Assembly (NCBI GenBank): GCA_007132505.1
Contig: SLOM01000019.1
Location: 1 to 36,746 of the forward strand
Length of the DNA stretch: 36,746 nucleotides
Source of the DNA: Candidatus Sumerlaeota bacterium
Lineage (GTDB): Bacteria > Sumerlaeota > Sumerlaeia > SLMS01
Direction of reading: 5' to 3'
The translations under genes were made by a program, and so were the position numbers. Positions 26,176-33,684 of this stretch are shown piece after piece. Position 1 is the stretch's first letter. The number at the start of each line of letters is the position of its first letter. The notes under the pieces are model-generated. The model was not told the origin of the DNA. It saw only the letters and a list, made by a program, of their open reading frames with translations, and searched no databases.

Positions 26176-27617
26176 ATTCCCAAATCCTCCAGACCGGATT
26201 CGTGCGGGCTGGCAAGGAGCTTCTCCTCGGACACCCGATTGCTGAAGCGCTGGCGCAGGAACGACTCGTTGCTGGTGTTTTCCAGGATGCGGCGCACCAG
26301 GTAGGACATGCCGGGCAGCAGCTCCCCGCAAGGTGTATAGATCCGGACCGGGACGCCGGAGCGCAGGACGGCATCCTTGATGGGACCAGCCATGCCATAG
26401 AGCATCTGGACTTCGAAGGCTCCGGCGGGCTGGCCCAGGACTTTGCGGAGGGCGAGGGCATACGCAATGCTGCGCACGTTGTGGCTGGCAATGGCGGTGC
26501 GCACAAGCGGGGCGGCTTCCATGAGGATGCGGGTGCACCGCTCGAACATGATGTCGGTCTGGCGCTTGTCCGAAATGACGGGGACGGGCCACCCTTTCTG
26601 GCGCGCCCAAATCTGCTCACTGTCCCAGTAGGCGCCCCTGACGAGGCGGATGGTGGTGGGCTGGTTGCGGCGGGCCAACTCCGCGAGGAACCAGCGGAGT
26701 GATTCGTCCGCGTCGAGCAGGTAGGCCTGGGCCACGGCGCCCAAGTGGGGGAAGCCGCGGAACTCCTCCTCGTCGAGCAGGTCGAGGATGATCTGCAGGG
26801 TGATGTCGCGGAACTCGTACTTCTCCATGTCCACGTTGATGAAGGCGCCGTGCTGGCGGGCCGCGCGGACAAGGGGGCGGAGACGTTCGCGCACCGCCGC
26901 GCTGGTGCCCTCCGGGTCCATGGGGTCGAACCTGCTGGTGAGGGAGCTGAGTTTGATGGATATGTTGACGCGGGGGGGCGCCTGCAGGTGGGGCTGGTCG
27001 GCGAATACGGCGGGCAGGGGGCCGAGCAGGTCCTCGAAGCGCTCAATCATTTCGAGGTAGCGGCGGGCGAACTCCCCGGCCTGCACCTCGCTGGCGACGA
27101 ACTCACCCAGGAGGTCCAGCGAGAAATGGAATCCACCTGCTTCCATGCTGCGGATTCGCACGGCGACTTCCTCCGGCGTATGTCCGGCAATGAACTGGTT
27201 CGCCATGCGGGTTATGGCCAGGCGGGCGGTGGCGGCGGTGATGACGCGCACACCGCCAAGGTCCCGGCCCAGGAGGCTGGCGATTCTGCCAAGGGGGCCG
27301 TGCCCGGTGCCGGAGCCCATCTCCTCGCTGGAGAGGTACTCCTCGAGGTGCCGCGTGACCGAGCGGGTATCCTTGAGGGAGGGGAACACGTCCACGAACT
27401 GGAGCATGCGGAAGCGCAAGTCCTCGTCACGCATCATGAGCTTCATGAAGTGGTCTTCGACGGCGGCGAGGCGCCAGAACGAGGGGGCACTGCTCCTCAT
27501 GCGGCGGAAGAGGTTTCGTCCGATACGCCGGGTGAGAGCCTCAAGGCGCTCTTCCCGCGGGCGGGAAGGATGAGGCTCCTCGAAGTTTTGCTTCGTTTGG
27601 TATGGAATGCTGCTCAT
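26172..27617 (-). CDS. Proline dehydrogenase
   Basis: A 481-residue FAD enzyme that oxidises proline to pyrroline-5-carboxylate and passes electrons to the quinone pool. The start is the ATG at 27617, with GGAGGG six bases before. The TIM-barrel motifs are clear: ISIKLSSLTSRFDP, NVDMEKYEFRDITL, IRLVRGAYWDSEQ, ASHNVRSIAYALAL, FEVQMLYGMA, and VRIYTPCGELLPGMSYLVRR followed by the Glu-Asn-Thr-Ser-Asn stretch typical of the FAD/substrate site. An N-terminal helical part of about 170 residues precedes the barrel, as in the first half of PutA-like arrangements. The gene is not fused to P5C dehydrogenase, unlike PutA of many Gram-negatives, but overlaps it. It is divergent from rmuC over 174 bp. Confidence 0.95.
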   Translation of the reverse strand: MSSIPYQTKQNFEEPHPSRPREERLEALTRRIGRNLFRRMRSSAPSFWRLAAVEDHFMKLMMRDEDLRFRMLQFVDVFPSLKDTRSVTRHLEEYLSSEEMGSGTGHGPLGRIASLLGRDLGGVRVITAATARLAITRMANQFIAGHTPEEVAVRIRSMEAGGFHFSLDLLGEFVASEVQAGEFARRYLEMIERFEDLLGPLPAVFADQPHLQAPPRVNISIKLSSLTSRFDPMDPEGTSAAVRERLRPLVRAARQHGAFINVDMEKYEFRDITLQIILDLLDEEEFRGFPHLGAVAQAYLLDADESLRWFLAELARRNQPTTIRLVRGAYWDSEQIWARQKGWPVPVISDKRQTDIMFERCTRILMEAAPLVRTAIASHNVRSIAYALALRKVLGQPAGAFEVQMLYGMAGPIKDAVLRSGVPVRIYTPCGELLPGMSYLVRRILENTSNESFLRQRFSNRVSEEKLLASPHESGLEDLGI

Positions 27618-27791
27618 CCGATACCCTCCGCAGTGTGGGATGTTTGTGCCTGCGCGCGTCCGCTTCCTCAAGGATATTTGCACCGTGGGCGGCGGGCCGC
27701 CGCGCCCTGATTCACCGTCCCGGTTGCCCTCCGTGGGTGGAGGCTTCACGAATGCGGGCTCGTGCAAATGCTCGAGCGAAAGGTCCGGCCC

Positions 27792-29333
27792 ATGTTCGAC
27801 GACCCCCAATTGCAGACGCTGGTCATGCTGGCGGTCTTGCTGCTGCTGGTGCTTGTCATGGTGTTGCTTCAGGTTCTCCTGCGCCCGCGGAGGAAAAAGG
27901 ACGAGGAGCGCCAACGGGAGCTGCACGCCCGCCTCGATGCTCTGGAGCGTCAGCAGACGGAAGCGGGTGAGCGCCTGCGCGCGGGGTTTGAGACGGGACT
28001 GCGCGAGACCGCGCTGGCCCTCACGTCCAAGTCCGAGGAGGGCGCGCGGGAGACGCAGCGGGCGCTCTACGACCGGTTCGAGCAGATGCAGAAGGGACTG
28101 GCGGAGTCGCTCGCCCAGTCACGCCGCAGCCAGGACGAGCGGCTGGACAAGGTGGAGGCCGCCCTCTCCGCCTTCCGGGAGCGCCTCGACAGGGAGCTTG
28201 CCAACCAGCGCACCAGCCTCCTTGAAACCACCGGCCAAGCGGCGGAAAAGCAGTCCAAGGCGGCGAGTGAGCTGCAACAACTGCTGACCGACCGCCTCGA
28301 GACCCTTCGCGGGTCCACGGAGAAGACACTGCGCGAGGTGCAGGACGCCGTGCGTGCCCAGCTTGAGGCCCTGCGCAAGGAAAACGAGGCGCGGTTGGAA
28401 AAGATGCGCGAAACGGTGGACGAGAAGCTGCAGGGCACGCTCGAAAAACGCCTCGGCCAGTCCTTCGACCAGGTCAGCAAGCAGCTTGAGCGGGTCTCCC
28501 GCGGCCTCGGTGAAATGCAGACGCTGGCCACGGGCGTGGGCGACCTCAAGCGCGTGCTGGCGAATGTGTCCTCCCGCGGGGCGCTCGGCGAAGTGCAGCT
28601 CGAAACGCTCCTCGAGCAGATCCTGGCCCCCGCGCAGTACCGCCGGAATGCCACCACGCACCCCACCGGCACCGCACGGGTGGAATTTGCCATCGTGCTC
28701 CCGGGAGAGGAGGACGGACACGAGGTCCTCCTTCCCATAGACTGCAAGTTCCCCACGGAGGACTACGCACGCCTGCAGGACGCCTATCAGAACGCGGACA
28801 AGGAGGCGAGCGAGGCAGCACGCCGCGCCCTGGCAAGGCGGTTGCGCGATGAGGCAAAGACCATCGAAAGCAAGTACATCAACCCGCCACACACCACGAA
28901 CTTCGCGCTGCTTTTCCTGCCCACGGAGGGATTGTTCGCCGAGGCGCTCCGCATCCCGGGACTCGTGGAGGAATTGCAGCGCACGAGCCGCGTGGTGCTC
29001 GTGGGTCCAACCACACTCTACGCCTACCTGAACGCGCTGCAGATGGGTTTCCGCACGCTCGCGATCCAAAAGCGCAGCAGCGAAGTGTGGCGGCTCCTGT
29101 CGGCGGTGAAGACGGAGTTCCACAAGTTCGGGGAGAGCCTCGGCGCGGTGAGCAAGTCCCTCGAGACCGCGTCCAAGCGTATAGACAAGAGCGCCCGCCG
29201 CTCACGCGCCATCGAACGCCAGCTCCGGGGGGTGGAGATGCTCGACCACACCGAAGCGCGCCGCCTCCTGCCCGGGGAGGAACCCGCCACGGACAACGGC
29301 GATCCCGAAGAAAATGAGGCCGAAGAGGAGTAG
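27792..29333 (+). CDS. rmuC: DNA recombination protein RmuC
   Basis: A 513-residue protein. The ATG at 27792 is preferred (GAAAGG about eight bases upstream); earlier GTG/ATG codons at 27762/27768 would add ten residues. After a short N-terminus a membrane helix follows (LVMLAVLLLLVLVMVLLQVL), then a long coiled coil (about 50-240) rich in Glu, Arg, Gln and Leu, then the RmuC nuclease-like domain with VLANVSSRGALGEVQLETLL, EFAIVLPG, LLPIDCKFPTEDYARL and LLFLPTEGLFAEAL. RmuC limits inversions at short inverted repeats and has been tied to DNA cleavage of stalled or foreign DNA; the PD-(D/E)xK-like core agrees with the IDCKFP motif. The C-terminus is acidic (PEENEAEEE). Confidence 0.95.
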   Translation: MFDDPQLQTLVMLAVLLLLVLVMVLLQVLLRPRRKKDEERQRELHARLDALERQQTEAGERLRAGFETGLRETALALTSKSEEGARETQRALYDRFEQMQKGLAESLAQSRRSQDERLDKVEAALSAFRERLDRELANQRTSLLETTGQAAEKQSKAASELQQLLTDRLETLRGSTEKTLREVQDAVRAQLEALRKENEARLEKMRETVDEKLQGTLEKRLGQSFDQVSKQLERVSRGLGEMQTLATGVGDLKRVLANVSSRGALGEVQLETLLEQILAPAQYRRNATTHPTGTARVEFAIVLPGEEDGHEVLLPIDCKFPTEDYARLQDAYQNADKEASEAARRALARRLRDEAKTIESKYINPPHTTNFALLFLPTEGLFAEALRIPGLVEELQRTSRVVLVGPTTLYAYLNALQMGFRTLAIQKRSSEVWRLLSAVKTEFHKFGESLGAVSKSLETASKRIDKSARRSRAIERQLRGVEMLDHTEARRLLPGEEPATDNGDPEENEAEEE

Positions 29334-29387
29334 AAACGCGGCACGGCGGAAAAGCGACGTGCAGCAGTGAATGCAGAGAGCAGTCTT

Positions 29388-30239
29388 TTAGGCCATCTCA
29401 TCCAATTCCTTCAGCGCCTTGCCATCACTGGCCTTCCAAGCCATCAGGCCATTTGTAGGCCCACCATGGACCACAGCAGCAGCGGCGCTCGGACTCGAGA
29501 ACTCGCTATCCCGTTCAAACCGATAGAATCCATCTTTCTCTTTCAGAGTCCCATCAGAAATAAGCTTCTGGCGTAATTTGAGGACCCATGCGCCGCGATC
29601 TCTTGCGGAGGGCCGCTCGCTCAGAACGGCTTGAGAGCGAGCGAAAACTACGAAACCATCAGGCGTTCGCTGCCCCTCCGCCTTGGCACCCTTTGTTCTG
29701 CAATACAGGCGTCCGGCACTACTACCTCGCTTGGTGGGTTTGACAATAGGGTTCAAAAGATCCGAGCCAAGAACAGGCAGAAGCTGACGGATCTTCGACA
29801 GAAAGGCCTTCATGTCCTCTTGGTCGGACTCCGGAAGCCTGGCTCCACCTGCTTGATTCTGCTCGAGAGTGAACCGGCCAACCTCCTTGGCTTCGGCAAT
29901 GAGCCGGCTTTCAAGATATCGCACGTGTGCTTTCGTGAGATTCTCATCCTTGCTGACGAAGACAATCGCGGACACCCAGAACTCCTTCCCCTTGTGCTGG
30001 CGGAGGCGGTCCCGGATGATTTCCGCTTCACCCACATAAGCATGCGGGGAGTTGGTGGATGGGTTGGTCCCCGTGAGTACATAAACGCCTGCCTTAGCGC
30101 ACTCTTTGCGAGCAAGCAGTTGGTCCAGTTCAGTGCGCGGTGCTGCGAGCGCCTTCCCGGTCCAGTTGGATATCTCCGCTGTGCGTAACCCCTTAGCGTC
30201 GCCCTGTGCGAGAAAGAGTTTGATCGTAGCTGCCGCCAT
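29388..30239 (-). CDS. GIY-YIG nuclease domain protein with DUF4357 C-terminus
   Basis: A 283-residue protein, ATG at 30239 with GGGAG eight bases upstream. Residues about 48-135 are a GIY-YIG-like nuclease: AGVYVLTG, AYVGEAEIIRDRLRQH (the YIG part with the catalytic Arg), and Glu in RYLESRLI. The C-terminal DUF4357 is diagnostic: GFVVFARSQAV, then LRQKLISDGTL and SSPSAAAAVV with a following NGLMAWK. Proteins with this pair are common accessory genes, often next to restriction or mobile loci, and may cut or nick DNA; targets are unknown. The DNA is clearly less GC-rich than its neighbours (for example 29521-29580), and the gene lies beside a decayed non-coding stretch, so recent transfer is likely. 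It is convergent with rmuC. Confidence 0.85.
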   Translation of the reverse strand: MAAATIKLFLAQGDAKGLRTAEISNWTGKALAAPRTELDQLLARKECAKAGVYVLTGTNPSTNSPHAYVGEAEIIRDRLRQHKGKEFWVSAIVFVSKDENLTKAHVRYLESRLIAEAKEVGRFTLEQNQAGGARLPESDQEDMKAFLSKIRQLLPVLGSDLLNPIVKPTKRGSSAGRLYCRTKGAKAEGQRTPDGFVVFARSQAVLSERPSARDRGAWVLKLRQKLISDGTLKEKDGFYRFERDSEFSSPSAAAAVVHGGPTNGLMAWKASDGKALKELDEMA

Positions 30240-30905
30240 GTCAGTGCTCCCGGGTCATGCAATTTGCGGCCAGATGCATCTGGGTTCGCTGAATGCGACC
30301 GATGACCGCTCATCACCGCCTTCACTTGAATCCCAAGGTACTTATCCATGCCTGCCTGGCAAATGCAAGCAGGATGGACCGGAGGCGTGTTCGAGGGGTG
30401 CGTCACCCGGATCCGCGAGACGGTGCGGGACCCAAGGGTCTGAGATCAGCCGTACATAATTGAGGCCACCGGATTTGACATCGTCCGCAGGTTCGCAGTT
30501 GCCGGGTTCGTCCACTCAAGAGCCCGGGTACGGAGATTATCTCTCCAGCTTCTTTTCAACACGAAGGCACGAAGACACAGATGCCGCATCGTGGCTCTCC
30601 TGCCAACTCGTCAGGCACAGGGAAACGCTGCAGGCTGCAGGTGCGCCGCGACACGCCCTCTACGATGTCCTTGACCTGTGGGCGCCAGGCCCTCAGGAAG
30701 GACTACTTCAATAGTGTCCAAGTGGAGACGAGCTGATTGGAAGCCCCGTGCATTCCCCCCTCTTTAGGACTCCCCCGTTGTGGGGGGTGGCCGAGTGTAT
30801 GTGCTCCCGCATTGAGGTTCGATTGGCACCAACCGGGGACCGCGAGACCAGTCTGAGAACCCGCGCTCCATCCATATCAGAGCAACAGAAGAGGAGAACT
30901 GTCAG
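30240..30905. other. Non-coding stretch, 666 bp, lower GC and apparently decayed
   Basis: No convincing gene. I see a short palindrome GACCCAAGGGTC (30429-30440), TTGACA at 30475-30480 with no good -10, the repeat motif at 30553-30581, and a CCCCC / GGGGG hairpin (30772-30787) followed by GGTGGCCGAGTG, which mimics the start of a tRNA-Ser/Leu but has no acceptor partner. The 84-codon frame at 30460-30714 has no ribosome binding site or recognisable sequence. The final 50 bases lead into the next gene. The stretch looks like remains of an insertion. Confidence 0.5.
30553..30581 (+). repeat. ACGAAGRCACGAAGACAC-type short repeat
   Basis: The core CACGAAGGCACGAAGACAC contains two near-identical copies of ACGAAGRCAC and follows TTTTCAA. 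From memory, similar CACGAAGGCACGAAGACACGA strings occur in intergenic DNA of many unrelated bacteria (e.g. Verrucomicrobia, Planctomycetes), so this may be one copy of a dispersed element. One copy only is seen here. Confidence 0.3.
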
Positions 30906-31361
30906 ATGACCGAATACGAAAAGTACCTCAACATTCTCTCCATCGTGTATTACGTGCTCGCTGCGATCGTGGCCCTGTTTGTTTTTCGCTTCCACACGGA
31001 GATCGCTGCCTTGTTGGCCCCTGTGCGTGGTCCCGGCAGGACCGGCCTGCTGGGGTTCCTGGTGCTCGTGGGAGGGCTGGCCATTGCCGGGGCCCTTATG
31101 GTCACCGCGGCAAGACTGCGCGAGCGCAAGAACCACACGTTCTGCGTGGTCATTGCCTCGCTGCTGTGCATGTTCCCCCCGGCGGTCAACTTCAACGCCG
31201 GCCAGGCGGCTGTCACACCCGGTCACTCGATTCCTGCCACCATGGTGCTTGCCATCCTGACCCTTCTTGTGCTGACGCGTGAGCCCGTCAAGCACCTCTT
31301 CGGCGTGCGCCTCACCCCCGTGCCCCCTCGAGCCGGGACGGGAAGAACGGGAACGGAGTGA
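30906..31361 (+). CDS. Small membrane protein of unknown function
   Basis: A 151-residue protein with GAGGAG eight to ten bases before the ATG. It has four likely membrane helices: LNILSIVYYVLAAIVALFVF, GLLGFLVLVGGLAIAGALMV, FCVVIASLLCMFPPAVN and ATMVLAILTLLVLTRE, with short loops and a Pro/Arg/Thr-rich cytoplasmic tail. The GC content is back to that of the chromosome. The end PVKHLF after the last helix recalls bacterial small integral proteins of no known role; I do not recognise a family. It lies 123 bases before the nfo start on the same strand and could share its transcript. Confidence 0.7.
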   Translation: MTEYEKYLNILSIVYYVLAAIVALFVFRFHTEIAALLAPVRGPGRTGLLGFLVLVGGLAIAGALMVTAARLRERKNHTFCVVIASLLCMFPPAVNFNAGQAAVTPGHSIPATMVLAILTLLVLTREPVKHLFGVRLTPVPPRAGTGRTGTE

Positions 31362-31484
31362 CGGACCCACTGGCCGCGGCGGCGCGTGCGGGCCATTCAG
31401 CGCTTGAGCCCGGGAGCGGGGCGTGGTGAAGCTTTGCGGCTCCGGGCTCTGCCGAACCCGCTTCCCCTCCGCGAAGAGTTGCCA

Positions 31485-32372
31485 ATGAAACGGAAAAGCG
31501 CCGTCCTCCCGCCGCTCGGATCGCACATGAGCATTGCCGGCGGAGTGGACAAGGCCCCAGCACGGGCGGCTTCGGTGGGCTGCACCGCCATGCAGATCTT
31601 CGTGAAGAACAACAATCGCTGGGATGGCCCCCCGATCACGGAGGAACAGGCAGTGCGCTTCCCGGAGGAGCTGGCGGCCGCGGGTATCGCGCCGGAGAAC
31701 GTTTTCGCCCACACGGGTTATCTGATCAACATGGCGTCGCCGAAGGAGGACGTGGCGGCAAAGAGCGAGGCGGCCCTGGAGGACGAGTTTCGGCGGTGCT
31801 TCCAGCTCGGGCTTCCGGGCCTTGTCATGCACCCCGGGGCGCATCTGGGGACGGGGCGCGAGGAGGGCATCGCCCGTGTGGCGGAGCGTGTCCGGCGGGT
31901 TTTCGCGCGCCTGCCGGACGGGCCGACGCGTCTGCTGCTCGAGACGACCGCCGGCACGGGGACCAACCTTGGCGCACCCTTTGAGGACCTGGCAGACCTG
32001 CTGGCGGCGATAGACAGGCCGGAGCGCACCGGCGTGTGCCTCGACACATGCCACATCTTCGCCGCCGGGCACGACATCCGCACCCCGGAGGCCTACCGCC
32101 GGACCATGTCGCATTTCGGCAGGATCGTCGGCTTCGGGAACCTTCGCGCCGTGCACCTGAACGATTCGAAGCATCCGCTCGGTTCCCGCAAGGACCGGCA
32201 CGAGCACATCGGCGAGGGACACCTCGGGGACGAGGCGTTTCGCCTGCTGTTGACCGACAAGCGCTTCGCCAGAATTCCGATGTCGCTCGAAACGGAAAAG
32301 GACAAGGAAATGACTGAGGACCGCATCAACCTTGAGCGGCTGCGCCGGCTGGCGGCGGGGGCCGGCCGATGA
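31485..32372 (+). CDS. nfo: Deoxyribonuclease IV (endonuclease IV)
   Basis: A 295-residue TIM-barrel AP endonuclease of normal length. It cuts DNA 5' to abasic sites in base-excision repair. Metal-binding motifs in order: GSHMSIAGG, HTGYLINMAS, VMHPGAHLGTG, LLLETTAGTG, CLDTCHIFAAGHD, VHLNDSK, DRHEHIGEGHLG and SLETEKD, supplying the three-zinc site. The start at 31485 is placed so that the protein begins just before the first barrel strand; a weak GAAGAG precedes it. Upstream in-frame codons to 31386 code for nothing conserved. The TGA overlaps the ATG of the DUF3891 gene (ATGA). Confidence 0.95.
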   Translation: MKRKSAVLPPLGSHMSIAGGVDKAPARAASVGCTAMQIFVKNNNRWDGPPITEEQAVRFPEELAAAGIAPENVFAHTGYLINMASPKEDVAAKSEAALEDEFRRCFQLGLPGLVMHPGAHLGTGREEGIARVAERVRRVFARLPDGPTRLLLETTAGTGTNLGAPFEDLADLLAAIDRPERTGVCLDTCHIFAAGHDIRTPEAYRRTMSHFGRIVGFGNLRAVHLNDSKHPLGSRKDRHEHIGEGHLGDEAFRLLLTDKRFARIPMSLETEKDKEMTEDRINLERLRRLAAGAGR

Positions 32373-33130
32373 TTGTCCGCGAGCTGGACGGATGGATGTA
32401 CCTTGTGCCGCAGGCGGAACACGCACGGCATGCCGCGCTGCTGACAGGATACCTGCGGCCGGAGTTTCTCGGGCCATCCACCCTGCGCGACCAGGTGGTG
32501 GCTGCCACACGCCATCACGACGAGGGGTGGACGCATTGGGAGCGCGATCCGGCACGCGGCGAGGACGGCTGGCCGCTCAACTTCGACAGCATTGACACGC
32601 GGGAACACCTGCGCATCTGGGAGCGGTCGGTGGTGGAGGCCTGCAGGCAGAGCGGTGCGGGTGCGGGAGCCATGGTGGCCCGTCATGCCGCCCAGTTGAC
32701 GGGACTACACGACGAGAAGGCCGCCGCCACCTTCCACGTCATGGGGGAGGCGCTGCGCCGCGAGGCATGGCCGAAGCTGGAGCAGGAGGCGGCGGAGGCC
32801 CGGCTCGAGCAATCCTTCCGGGCGCTTTTCTTTGGGGATGCGGCATCGTTGCTTGCCCTCGTGGGCTGGGAGGAGAAGCTCGACCTGTGTCTTCACGGCT
32901 CGGGAGGGAAGGGTCATGCCTTGCAGGGACGCCGCGCGGGTGAGTGGGAAGTGGAGGTCTCGCCGTGGCCCTTCGCGCGGGCGGAATTGCCCCTGCTGCC
33001 CGTCCGGGCCTGGCGCCTGCCGGCGGAAGCTGACCCCAACAAGCTGCTCCGCCCCGGATGGCAGAGCCGCGAAAAATTGCTGACCATCGGGACGAGGATT
33101 GCCGGACCAGTCAACCAAGCCAAGGAGTGA
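32369..33130 (+). CDS. DUF3891 family protein
   Basis: A 253-residue protein beginning MIVRELDGWMYLVPQAEHAR, the hallmark opening of DUF3891 (MIVRE... Q-x-x-HAR). Other family-like features are ATRHHDEGWTHWE and WGYEK-like REHLRIWE, followed by RHAAQLTGLHD. The clustered His and Asp residues (HAR, RHHDEGW, HAAQL, LHD) suggest an HD-type metal site, but no enzyme activity is established. The start overlaps the nfo stop by ATGA, so it is coupled to endonuclease IV. The family is of unknown function; the coupling hints at a role with DNA or nucleotide damage. Confidence 0.85.
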   Translation: MIVRELDGWMYLVPQAEHARHAALLTGYLRPEFLGPSTLRDQVVAATRHHDEGWTHWERDPARGEDGWPLNFDSIDTREHLRIWERSVVEACRQSGAGAGAMVARHAAQLTGLHDEKAAATFHVMGEALRREAWPKLEQEAAEARLEQSFRALFFGDAASLLALVGWEEKLDLCLHGSGGKGHALQGRRAGEWEVEVSPWPFARAELPLLPVRAWRLPAEADPNKLLRPGWQSREKLLTIGTRIAGPVNQAKE

Positions 33131-33138
33131 GATCACAC

Positions 33139-33684
33139 ATGATGGCAAGAATACTGAGTGCGCTGCTCGCCGCCGGATTGGCCGGGATGCTTGCCTCCTG
33201 CGCGCCCGAGCAGCCGCCGGACCCACCCGACCCGCGCACAGACGTCATGCCGGAGGAAGCTCCCGAACAGGACCCACTCGCCCCGCCCGCCCCCGAGGCA
33301 CCCGAACCTCCCGAGGCACCCATGGAACCGGGAATCGGCGCACGTGTCGAACTGGGCGACGGACTGGCCTACGAGATCCTCTCAGAGGGAGAGGGCACCG
33401 AGGTGGTTGAGGAAGGAAGCCGCGTGGTACTCGATACGGTACTGAGCCTGCCCGACGGCACCCACCTATGGTCCGGCGAATTCCCCCTCACCGTGGGCAC
33501 GACAGGGCAGGGTGCTGCCATCCCGGGCTACGACCGCGGCGTACGCGGCATGCGGCTCGGCGAGGAACGGCGCATCCATGTGCCATGGCAGCTCGGCTAC
33601 GGTTCACGTGGCCAGCCACCGCTCATCCCCGGCGAGCAGGACCTCGTGTTCGAGGTCGAGCTGACGACGCTGGAGAACCCATGA
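33139..33684 (+). CDS. FKBP-type peptidyl-prolyl isomerase lipoprotein
   Basis: A 181-residue protein. The ATG at 33139 (followed at once by a second ATG) has GGAG at the end of the previous gene. The signal peptide MMARILSALLAAGLAGMLASC ends in a clean lipobox (LASC, Cys21), so it is predicted to be a lipoprotein. A Pro/Glu-rich linker (about 22-70) follows, then an FKBP domain (about 75-181): GSRVVLDTVLSLPDG, AIPGYDRGVRGMRLGEERR, IHVPWQLGYGSRG and the final PLIPGEQDLVFEVELTTLE, the usual FKBP strand ending. It catalyses cis/trans isomerisation of prolyl bonds in exported proteins. The aromatic residue normally seen in FxLG is replaced by PLTVG. Its stop overlaps the rnd start. Confidence 0.9.
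   Translation: MMARILSALLAAGLAGMLASCAPEQPPDPPDPRTDVMPEEAPEQDPLAPPAPEAPEPPEAPMEPGIGARVELGDGLAYEILSEGEGTEVVEEGSRVVLDTVLSLPDGTHLWSGEFPLTVGTTGQGAAIPGYDRGVRGMRLGEERRIHVPWQLGYGSRGQPPLIPGEQDLVFEVELTTLENP

Noticed and set aside
30460-30714. Short 84-codon frame in the decayed patch
   Set aside because: No ribosome binding site, no recognisable domain, and it spans the CACGAAGGCACGAAG repeat.
30778-30832. tRNA-Ser/Leu-like sequence (GGTGGCCGAGTG ... GGTTCGATTGGCACCA)
   Set aside because: D-arm-like and T-arm-like words are present but the acceptor stem does not pair, no anticodon arm forms and it is only about 55 nt.
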